Assembly: GCA_945901035.1 (NCBI GenBank)
Contig: CAMDKN010000044.1
Coordinates: 1-8,859 of the forward strand
Source: Gulosibacter massiliensis
GTDB lineage: Bacteria > Actinomycetota > Actinomycetes > Actinomycetales > Microbacteriaceae
DNA length: 8,859 bases
Direction: 5' to 3'
The notes beneath the pieces are model-generated. The model was not told where the DNA came from, did no database searches, and saw only the letters and a program-made list of their open reading frames with translations. A program made the position numbers and the translations under genes. The stretch's first letter is position 1; every line of letters starts with the position of its first letter. Of the stretch, positions 1 through 6,649 are shown piece after piece.

Positions 1-91
1 GCTCGATAGGAGTTTCTTGGGCGACTGCGGACACGACTTCCCTCGCGGCGACGAAATCCGCGAGCGTGGGTCCAGCGAGTGGGGTTGTCAT
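1..91 (-). CDS. ilvA: Threonine ammonia-lyase-like enzyme, N-terminal fragment (cut by window edge)
   Basis: Only the first 30 codons lie in the window; the gene continues past base 1. The peptide begins MTTPLAGPTLADF and continues with AARE...VAQETPIE. This pattern (PTLADF.AAR..V...A..TP.E) is what I recall at the start of threonine ammonia-lyases (IlvA), just before the substrate and PLP-binding segments. IlvA is a cytoplasmic PLP enzyme that deaminates threonine to 2-oxobutyrate in isoleucine synthesis. The start is well supported: ATG at 91-89 is preceded by GAGGAG (complement of 99-104) with 7 nt spacing. The PLP lysine and regulatory domain are outside the window, so a related PLP-fold dehydratase cannot be excluded. 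The gene is divergent from the glycosylase gene, with 35 bp between the start codons. Confidence 0.55.
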   Translation of the reverse strand, partial: MTTPLAGPTLADFVAAREVVSAVAQETPIE

Positions 92-98
92 GTGTGTG

Positions 99-104
99 CT
101 CCTC
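99..104 (-). promoter_or_regulatory. Ribosome binding site of the ilvA-like gene
   Basis: The minus strand reads GAGGAG here, 7 nt before the ATG at 91-89. It is a strong Shine-Dalgarno match and fixes the start of the fragment at the left edge. Confidence 0.75.
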
Positions 105-113
105 GGAAAACGC

Positions 114-120
114 TACCGTA
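114..120. promoter_or_regulatory. Possible shared divergent -10 element, TACCGTA
   Basis: The 7-mer reads TACCGT on plus (114-119) and TACGGT on minus (120-115). Both fit the TANNNT -10 pattern of actinobacterial housekeeping promoters. On plus it lies 7 nt before the ATG at 127, so transcription could start at or next to that codon and give a leaderless mRNA. On minus it would start transcription about 10 nt before the GAGGAG ribosome site. I see no good -35 hexamer at 17 nt spacing on either side, so this rests on the -10 match and geometry. Confidence 0.4.
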
Positions 121-126
121 ATAAGC

Positions 127-1332
127 ATGATGACCGTCTCTGCCGCCGAAGCACGTCGCCTCGCACTCGCGGCGCAGGGCTTCGGTTCGTCACCGCGCGG
201 GAGGGTAACGACCGATCGCCTGGCACGGACGATTTCGAGCATGGAGGTGTTACAAATCGACTCGGTCAACGTGTTCGAACGCAGTCACTACCTCCCGTTG
301 TTCTCGCGACTGGGTGAATATGACACGGCGATACTTGACGGATTGTTGTTGGACCCCCACACCCCCGCCACGCACATCGAATACTGGGCTCACGAGGCCG
401 CGTTCATTCCGGTCGAGTCGTGGCCGCTGTGGCAGTGGCGGATGCGCGAGAGCCGCGAGCGAAACGAACGACCCGAGTCGTGGTTGGCGCAGCACCGAAA
501 ACTCGCCCATGAACTCCTCGCCCGCCTCCATTCGGAAGGCCCAGCGACGTTCAGCCAACTCGAGGGGAAACGTGACCAGCGCCGCGGAAGTTGGTGGGAT
601 TGGTCCGATGTGAAAACTGCGCTGGAATACCTATTCGAGGATGGCGTGATTACCGCGATAGGGCGCACGAACTTCCAGCGAATCTATGCGCCGGTCGCCG
701 ACGTCATTCCACACCACCTGCTAGACAATGCGGTGGACAAACCCATCGCCAGACGCGCCCTGGTCCTCGACGCGGTTCGAGCGCTCGGGATCGGGGTGCT
801 GACCGACATCGCGGACTACTACCGTTTCACGGTCGCGCCAACAAAGATTGTCCTGGACGAATTGTTGGTAGAAGGAGCAATCAAGCGTGTCGCGGTCGAT
901 GGCTGGACTCACCGCGGCGAGAACCTCGATGCGTACATGCTGTCGGACGCAACCGTCCCCGCCCGGGCGCCTAAGGTGTCGACGATTCTGACGCCGTTTG
1001 ACCCCATCACCTGGAATCGCCCTCGAGCGAGTCGAATGTTCGGTTTCGACTACACAATCGAGATTTATACGCCTGCGGCCAAGCGGAAGTACGGGTATTA
1101 CTCGCTACCGATTCTCATGGATGATGCACTTGTCGGTCGCATCGACCTCAAAGCCGATCGAAAGACACGAACACTGATTGTTCGAAGCGCGCACTGGGAG
1201 CCCCGGCGTCCCGATAACGCGGTGGAGCGGCTCGCCGACATCGTTCGTCGTGCGGCGGCCTGGCGCGGACTTTCGTCAATCGTCGTTGAAGATTGGGGCG
1301 ATGCCGCGGCCGAACTGCGCCGCGTCTTTTAG
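127..1332 (+). CDS. ycaQ: YcaQ/AlkX-type DNA glycosylase (HTH_42 family, interstrand crosslink repair)
   Basis: The 401-residue product is close in length to E. coli YcaQ (about 410). It carries the family signature near the N terminus: MEVLQIDSVNVFERSHYLPL at residues 39-58, with the QxD catalytic pair at Q43 and D45. This marks the YcaQ-like (QxD) rather than the AlkZ-like (QxQ) branch. A winged-helix segment (GPATFSQLEG, 138-147) and the conserved ILTPFDPITWNRPR and MFGFDYTIEIY stretches (287-314) follow, then YGYYSLP and DLKADR. Family members unhook bulky alkyl adducts and interstrand crosslinks from DNA as monofunctional glycosylases. I chose ATG 127 (130 is also possible) because the first conserved residues start just after it and a -10-like TACCGT sits 7 nt upstream. 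No Shine-Dalgarno is visible, consistent with a leaderless mRNA. An in-frame start at 79 would run into the divergent gene. One rare TTA codon encodes L42, directly before Q43. Confidence 0.88.
   Translation: MMTVSAAEARRLALAAQGFGSSPRGRVTTDRLARTISSMEVLQIDSVNVFERSHYLPLFSRLGEYDTAILDGLLLDPHTPATHIEYWAHEAAFIPVESWPLWQWRMRESRERNERPESWLAQHRKLAHELLARLHSEGPATFSQLEGKRDQRRGSWWDWSDVKTALEYLFEDGVITAIGRTNFQRIYAPVADVIPHHLLDNAVDKPIARRALVLDAVRALGIGVLTDIADYYRFTVAPTKIVLDELLVEGAIKRVAVDGWTHRGENLDAYMLSDATVPARAPKVSTILTPFDPITWNRPRASRMFGFDYTIEIYTPAAKRKYGYYSLPILMDDALVGRIDLKADRKTRTLIVRSAHWEPRRPDNAVERLADIVRRAAAWRGLSSIVVEDWGDAAAELRRVF
1305..1330 (+). terminator. Possible intrinsic terminator inside the 3' end of ycaQ
   Basis: CGCGGC (1305-1310) and GCCGCG (1319-1324) form a perfect 6-bp GC-only stem with an 8-nt loop, followed directly by TCTTTT (1325-1330). 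The hairpin lies within the last codons of ycaQ and the T-run ends on the stop codon. This matters because the convergent gene pair overlaps and leaves no intergenic space for a terminator. Read on the minus strand the stem is not followed by a T-run, so it would act only on plus transcripts. Confidence 0.45.
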
Positions 1333-2225
1333 AACTTGCCGCCGATTTCCAGCAGACGCCGCACGCGGTCCGCGATGGGCGGATGGGTCGAGAACATGCG
1401 TTCGAGGAAATTGGGTTTGTTGGGGTCCGCGATCCACATGTGCGCCATCGAAGCCGACTGGCGTTGTAGCGGCTGGCTGTATTCACCCAGTTTGTGCAAC
1501 GCGCTGGCGAGCCCTTCGGGGTTTCGCGTCGTCATCGCGCCGGTGGCGTCGGCGAGGAATTCACGCTGTCGCGAAATGCCCGCCTGAACCAGCGCGGACA
1601 CGACGGGGGCGATGACAAGCGCGACGAGCCCGAACACGAGCGACAGGACGGCAAGGCCGCCGGCTTCGCTTCCGCGCGAGTTCCGGCTGCCGTAAAACGC
1701 CATCCGGAACATGATGTCCGAAATGAAGCCGACCGCAACGACGAGCCCGAACACGATCGTCGATACTCGAATGTCGTAGTTTTTGACGTGACCCATCTCG
1801 TGGGCCATGACGCCCTCGAGCTCGGGGTCGGTCATGATGTCGAGCAAACCGGTCGTCGCGGCGACCACCGCGTTCTCGGGGTCGCGACCCGACGCGAAGG
1901 CGTTGGGGGCGGGATCGTTCACGACGTACACCTTCGGCATCGGCATCCCGTTGGTGATCGCCAGGTTCTCGACGATCCGATACAGCCGCGGATTGTCTTT
2001 CTGTTCGATTTGGACGGCGCCCGACGTCATGACGGCGATCGACGCGGCGTTATAGAACTGGAACCACGCATACAGCCCCGCGCCGATGATTGTCATGATC
2101 GTGATGGTCCACGACCCATCGCCCATGAACAGGGCGATGAGCCAACCGAGACCACCGAGCAGCACCAAAAAGACAATCAGAATGACAATGGTGTTCCGCT
2201 TGTTCGCGGCAATCGCGCTATACAT
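1329..2225 (-). CDS. htpX: HtpX-type M48 zinc metalloprotease
   Basis: The 298-residue product has the usual HtpX length and layout. Two hydrophobic segments lie at about 12-34 and 40-58. The zinc site HEMGH is at 142-146 (H142 and H146 ligands, E143 catalytic) and the third ligand is E222 in REFLAD. Two more hydrophobic stretches (about 153-175 and 190-215) and the family C-terminal signature FSTHPPIADRVRRL follow. HtpX is an inner-membrane endopeptidase with a cytosolic active site that degrades damaged membrane proteins. The ATG at 2225 comes 6 nt after the lemA stop, in the same frame and without a visible Shine-Dalgarno, which suggests translation by reinitiation from lemA. The gene ends tail to tail with ycaQ: its TAA and the ycaQ TAG overlap over 1329-1332. 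Confidence 0.93.
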   Translation of the reverse strand: MYSAIAANKRNTIVILIVFLVLLGGLGWLIALFMGDGSWTITIMTIIGAGLYAWFQFYNAASIAVMTSGAVQIEQKDNPRLYRIVENLAITNGMPMPKVYVVNDPAPNAFASGRDPENAVVAATTGLLDIMTDPELEGVMAHEMGHVKNYDIRVSTIVFGLVVAVGFISDIMFRMAFYGSRNSRGSEAGGLAVLSLVFGLVALVIAPVVSALVQAGISRQREFLADATGAMTTRNPEGLASALHKLGEYSQPLQRQSASMAHMWIADPNKPNFLERMFSTHPPIADRVRRLLEIGGKF

Positions 2226-2231
2226 CGAGGG

Positions 2232-2801
2232 TTAGAACTTGACCTTCGGCGGTTCGGCAATGGCGTCGGGGTTGTCTACCTCGAAGAACTCCCGCTTGCT
2301 GAAGCCCAGTTGCTTGGCCCAGATGTTGTTCGGGAAAACCAGAATCATGGTGTTGAAGTCGCGAACGCCACCGTTGTAGAACCGGCGCGACGCCTGAATC
2401 TTGTTTTCGGTGTCGACGAGTTCCGCCTGCAGCTGCAGGAAGTTGTTGCTCGCGAGCAAGGCCGGGTAGGCCTCGGCGACGGCGAAAATCGACTTGAGCG
2501 CCGACTGCAGCATGCCTTCGGCGGCTGCGGCTTGGGCGGGCCCTTCGGCGTTCACCGTGGCAGCGCGCGCCTTGGTGACGTTTTCGAACACCTCTTTTTC
2601 ATGCTTGGCGTAGCCCTTGACCGCTTCGATCAGGTTGGGGATGAGGTCAGCGCGACGCTTGAGCTGGACAGTGATGTCGCTCCAGGCTTCGTCGACTCGA
2701 ACGTTCAAGGTGACGAGGCCGTTGTACGTCGACCAGAGGTAGAGCCCCACGACAATCGAGAGGCCGGCGATGACTAACAGAGTTGTTTGAATGGGATCCA
2801 T
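2232..2801 (-). CDS. lemA: LemA family membrane-anchored protein
   Basis: The 189-residue product shows one N-terminal membrane segment (about 7-23) followed by the alpha-helical LemA domain. The family blocks are all present: YNGLV (26-30), RRADLIPNLIEAVKGY (49-64), YPALLASNNFLQLQ (112-125), TENKI (131-135) and YNGGVRDFN (142-150). LemA proteins have a short N-terminal anchor and are often encoded next to HtpX-type proteases, as here; their biochemical role is not settled, so a partner or adaptor role for HtpX is inferred from context. The ATG at 2801 is preceded by TAGGG (complement of 2809-2813), a modest ribosome site at 7 nt. A 58-nt leader separates it from the tRNA gene. Codon 9 is a rare TTA, the codon the neighbouring tRNA would read. 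Confidence 0.93.
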   Translation of the reverse strand: MDPIQTTLLVIAGLSIVVGLYLWSTYNGLVTLNVRVDEAWSDITVQLKRRADLIPNLIEAVKGYAKHEKEVFENVTKARAATVNAEGPAQAAAAEGMLQSALKSIFAVAEAYPALLASNNFLQLQAELVDTENKIQASRRFYNGGVRDFNTMILVFPNNIWAKQLGFSKREFFEVDNPDAIAEPPKVKF

Positions 2802-2859
2802 GTCTCAACCCTAAGGCGAATATCGGTGAATCGCCCCAATTTTTCCCGATGGCGAAATG

Positions 2860-2933
2860 TGCCCCAACAGGGATTCGAACCCTGACTGTAACGATTTTAA
2901 GTCGTTTGCCTCTGCCGGTTGGGCTATTGGGGC
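2860..2933 (-). tRNA. tRNA with anticodon UAA (Leu codon UUA), short variable loop
   Basis: On the minus strand the 74-nt cloverleaf is complete. The acceptor GCCCCAA pairs perfectly with TTGGGGC. The D arm is GCC/GGC with an 11-nt loop containing GG. The anticodon stem AACGA/TCGTT closes the 7-nt loop CTTAAAA with anticodon TAA. The variable loop is ACAGT (5 nt), the T arm is CAGGG/CCCTG with loop TTCGAAT, and the discriminator is A73. CCA is not encoded: the bases after A73 are CAT. By anticodon and A73 this is a leucine tRNA for UUA, but bacterial tRNA-Leu normally has a long class II variable arm, absent here. It lies 7 nt after the ndh stop and 58 nt before lemA on the same strand, so it may be processed from a longer transcript. 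Confidence 0.9.
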
Positions 2934-2940
2934 TCCGCCA

Positions 2941-4263
2941 CTATTTGGCGGAGGGAGACGCGTAGGCGCGGAAGTACGACTTCGGGGTTTCCCGCAGCGC
3001 GAGGGTCGTCGTGTCGCGTCCCACGAGGAACTGCATGATCCACCCACCCACGACGCGGAACTTGCGCTCCCACATCGGCATGGCTAAGCCGTGATAACCG
3101 CGGTGCATGAGCCACGCGGGGAAACCCGTGATGGCGATTTTGCCGGACTGGAACACTCCGTACCCGACACCCAAACCCGCCACCGAACCGAGGTTCTTGT
3201 GGCGGTACTCGACCGGATTTTCGCCGCGGAGCACCGCGACCAGGTTTTTCGCGAGGAGCTTCGCCTGACGAACGGCGTGCTGGGCGTTCGGAACACACAT
3301 TCCCCCAACGCCCGCACCCGTGAGGTCGGGGACGGCGGCGTTGTCTCCGCCCGCCCACGCCCCGGCCACAACCGTGCCGTCGTTGGTGGTGACCTGCAGC
3401 GTCGTCGAGGATTGCATCCGACCGCGGTCATCGAGGGGGAGGTCCATGTCGCGAACAACGGGGTTCGCCATCACGCCGGCGGTCCAGACAATAAGATCCG
3501 ACTCGAACGAAAGCCCGTTCGACAATTCAACCTTGCCGCCCTTGGCCGACTTCAGTTGCGTGTCGAGGTGCACGGTAGCCCCACGCGACGCGAGGTTTTT
3601 CAGGACCCATTTCGACGTGCGCAGCGAAACTTCGGGCATGACTCGGCTCATCGCCTCGACCATGTGGAATTTCGTGTCGTCGATGGTGAGTTCGGGGTAC
3701 TGCGACAGCATCGCTGAGGCGAGGGACCGCAGCTCGGCGAACGTCTCGATGCCGGCGAATCCTCCACCGATCACCGTGACGGTGAGAAGACGGTCGCGCT
3801 CTTTGCCCTTGGGCAGGTTGGCGGCCTTGGCGAAATTGTCAATGATGCGGTCACGGACGGCGAGAGCCTCTTCGATGGACTTCATGCCATACGCCTCTTC
3901 CGCAACTCCCGGAATCGGGAAGGTGCGCGAAACGGAACCGGCGGCAATCACGATGTGGTCGTACTTGACCGTGTAGGACTTTCCCGCGGACGGTTGGATG
4001 GTCGCGGTTTTCTTGGCGTGGTTGACCTTCACAACGCGTCCCTGCACCACGTGGGTCTTGTTGAGGTGTCGTCGCAGCGGCACAATCACGTGGCGCGCCT
4101 CGATCAGACCGGCCGCGACCTCGGGCAGGAACGGGTGGTAGGTCATATAGGGAAGCGGGTCAACAATCGTGACCTCGGCCTCGCCGCGACGAAGGTGTTT
4201 TTGAAGTTTGAGGGCGGTGTAAAAACCGGTGTAACCGCCACCGACGATGAGTATCTTGGCCAC
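2941..4263 (-). CDS. ndh: Type II NADH dehydrogenase (NAD(P)/FAD-dependent oxidoreductase)
   Basis: The 440-residue product is a two-dinucleotide-binding-domain flavoprotein of NDH-2 type. It oxidises NADH and passes electrons to membrane quinone (menaquinone in most actinobacteria) without pumping protons. Visible motifs are the FAD site ILIVGGGYTG (4-13), the NADH site VTVIGGGFAG (162-171), WTAGV (260-264), the second FAD contact AGGDNAAVPD (304-313) and the quinone-side AQHAVRQ (327-333, AQxAxQ pattern). The C-terminal segment (about 381-435) is rich in aromatic and basic residues, as in the membrane-binding tail of NDH-2. The start is GTG 4263, because AGGAG lies 8 nt upstream and the FAD motif begins right after it. 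An in-frame ATG at 4323 would add 20 non-homologous residues and lies inside the preceding gene. Codon 393 is a rare TTA. Confidence 0.9.
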   Translation of the reverse strand: MAKILIVGGGYTGFYTALKLQKHLRRGEAEVTIVDPLPYMTYHPFLPEVAAGLIEARHVIVPLRRHLNKTHVVQGRVVKVNHAKKTATIQPSAGKSYTVKYDHIVIAAGSVSRTFPIPGVAEEAYGMKSIEEALAVRDRIIDNFAKAANLPKGKERDRLLTVTVIGGGFAGIETFAELRSLASAMLSQYPELTIDDTKFHMVEAMSRVMPEVSLRTSKWVLKNLASRGATVHLDTQLKSAKGGKVELSNGLSFESDLIVWTAGVMANPVVRDMDLPLDDRGRMQSSTTLQVTTNDGTVVAGAWAGGDNAAVPDLTGAGVGGMCVPNAQHAVRQAKLLAKNLVAVLRGENPVEYRHKNLGSVAGLGVGYGVFQSGKIAITGFPAWLMHRGYHGLAMPMWERKFRVVGGWIMQFLVGRDTTTLALRETPKSYFRAYASPSAK

Positions 4264-4271
4264 GACGAGTG

Positions 4272-4276
4272 CTCCT
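4272..4276 (-). promoter_or_regulatory. Ribosome binding site that sets the ndh GTG start
   Basis: The minus strand reads AGGAG here, 8 nt before GTG 4263-4261. This favours the GTG over the upstream in-frame ATG at 4323, which has no such signal. Confidence 0.7.
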
Positions 4277-4303
4277 GATTTTGGGAAGGACAACCCCTCA
4301 AAC

Positions 4304-4807
4304 TTATCGCGTTTCTGGCGCACACTCGCATCGCAACGGTGACCATGAACAAGCAGCGAGGGCGTGATCCCCCACGGGGTTCACGCCCGGTCCAGCCGCG
4401 AGACTGTGAGCGGCGAGAGCGTGCAAACATTTGACGCGGTTCGGCATTCCGCCGGCACTGATTCCGTCAACCTCGGCGACGTGCCCGTGCCGATTCCGGT
4501 CGGCGATGTACGACTCGTGGGCAGCAAGATAGGCGGTCGCGAAATCGGGTTGCTCGGACAATTTGTCCTGCTCGGCGACCATGAACCCGTTCGCTTCGAG
4601 AGTCGACAGAGCCGCGGTCGCACCGGGGTGGGTCAGGTAATAGAAGGTGGGAAACGGGGATCCGTCGGCCAAGCGTGGTTTGGTGGCGACCACGGTGGGA
4701 GCGCCGCACGCGCATCGCGCCGCGACTCCGACAACGTCCCGCATGGGGCGACCGAGTTGGATCTGCATGATCTCGAGGTCACGGTCGGACGCAGCGTCGA
4801 TGGTCAC
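4304..4807 (-). CDS. DUF501 family protein (uncharacterised actinobacterial)
   Basis: The 167-residue soluble protein matches the actinobacterial DUF501 family: IQLGRPMRDVVGVAARCACG (16-35), PRLADGSPFPTFYYLTHP (44-61), and ISAGGMPNRVKCLHALAAHS (116-135) followed by AAGPGVNPVGD (137-147). Its biochemical function is unknown. C32, C34, C127, H129 and H133 could form a metal or redox site; that is inference. The tail after residue 150 (C153, C160, C162) looks unlike the tryptophan-containing ends I recall for the family. The GTG start overlaps the stop of the upstream septum gene (GTGA, 4804-4807), so translation is probably coupled. In actinobacteria this gene usually sits right after the DivIC-like gene, as here, which hints at an envelope or division-linked role. 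Confidence 0.85.
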   Translation of the reverse strand: MTIDAASDRDLEIMQIQLGRPMRDVVGVAARCACGAPTVVATKPRLADGSPFPTFYYLTHPGATAALSTLEANGFMVAEQDKLSEQPDFATAYLAAHESYIADRNRHGHVAEVDGISAGGMPNRVKCLHALAAHSLAAGPGVNPVGDHALAACSWSPLRCECAPETR

Positions 4808-5289
4808 TCAGTTGCCGTTTCGGGTTTCGCGGCGAACGCATAGGACTGAACAAACGCCTCCACCCAATCGATTGACGTCCGATGCACGGTACCGAGCACC
4901 TCGTCGGACTTTGCGGGTTTGGCGTTGACATCGTTGACGACCAAATAGGAAATGTCCCCCGGGTACACGAACATGAGCCGTTCCCTGGCTTGCGCCTCGA
5001 CGTACGCCCGGTCCGACCAGCGTTCAAGTTCTGCTTTCGCTTCCGCGAGGGTCGCGCGGGCCGACGCCACCTCCTTGTCCAACTCGGCGAGACGAACCTG
5101 TTGTTCGAACCAAATCTGCACGGGGTGCGATAGGTCGACGACTGCCGCGACCGCAATGATCACGCCCACGATGACGGCGCCGCTGCGCTGAATTTCGCGA
5201 TCGAGAAAATTGTCGAGAGTCCGCCGAACACCACCACGAGCACGCCCCGGCCCTCGGACGGGACGGCCGGGTCGCCGCGGGCTAGTCAT
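4804..5289 (-). CDS. DivIC/FtsB-like septum formation initiator protein
   Basis: The 161-residue product has the bitopic layout of the FtsB/DivIC family. The N-terminal cytoplasmic tail is rich in Arg, Pro and Gly, with eight arginines in the first 23 residues. One membrane helix follows (about 36-53), then an extracytoplasmic coiled coil (about 60-92) and the conserved block WSDRAYVEAQARERLMFVYP (91-110). Such proteins bind FtsL and FtsQ in the divisome and help activate septal peptidoglycan synthesis. The position directly after eno is the usual actinobacterial one. The ATG at 5289 has no clear Shine-Dalgarno and lies 42 nt after the eno stop. The stop codon overlaps the start of the DUF501 gene by 4 nt. 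The residues after about 120 are poorly conserved by eye. Confidence 0.88.
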   Translation of the reverse strand: MTSPRRPGRPVRGPGRARGGVRRTLDNFLDREIQRSGAVIVGVIIAVAAVVDLSHPVQIWFEQQVRLAELDKEVASARATLAEAKAELERWSDRAYVEAQARERLMFVYPGDISYLVVNDVNAKPAKSDEVLGTVHRTSIDWVEAFVQSYAFAAKPETATE

Positions 5290-5331
5290 GGGACAAGGGT
5301 AACGCGAGCGACGGCTCGGCGGCCGAAGCGA

Positions 5332-6645
<1,314 letters not shown>

Positions 6646-6649
6646 GGCG

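Noticed and set aside
79..126. Longer N terminus of the glycosylase starting at 79
   Set aside because: It would overlap the divergent ilvA-like start and its ribosome site; conserved residues begin only after 127.
1494..2777. A 427-codon open frame on plus, antisense to htpX and lemA
   Set aside because: It lies opposite two clear genes, is biased to Asp, His, Arg and Val as expected for the reverse frame of GC-rich coding DNA, and shows no known motif.
2815..2857. Three alternating 5-bp complementary blocks (GGCGA 2815, TCGCC 2831, GGCGA 2851) in the lemA leader that could form exclusive hairpins
   Set aside because: Stems are only 5 bp with loops of 11-15 nt, and no T-run or peptide leader is present, so chance is the simpler explanation.
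2860..2933. tRNA gene as a phage or island attachment site
   Set aside because: No integrase, repeated tRNA end or foreign gene is present; both sides hold core genes.
4264..4323. Longer N terminus of ndh from ATG 4323
   Set aside because: It lies partly in the DUF501 gene and adds residues before the FAD motif that do not look conserved; AGGAG points to GTG 4263.
5290..5331. Small GC hairpin between eno and the septum gene as a terminator
   Set aside because: The stem is about 4-5 bp and no T-run follows, so it does not look like an intrinsic terminator.
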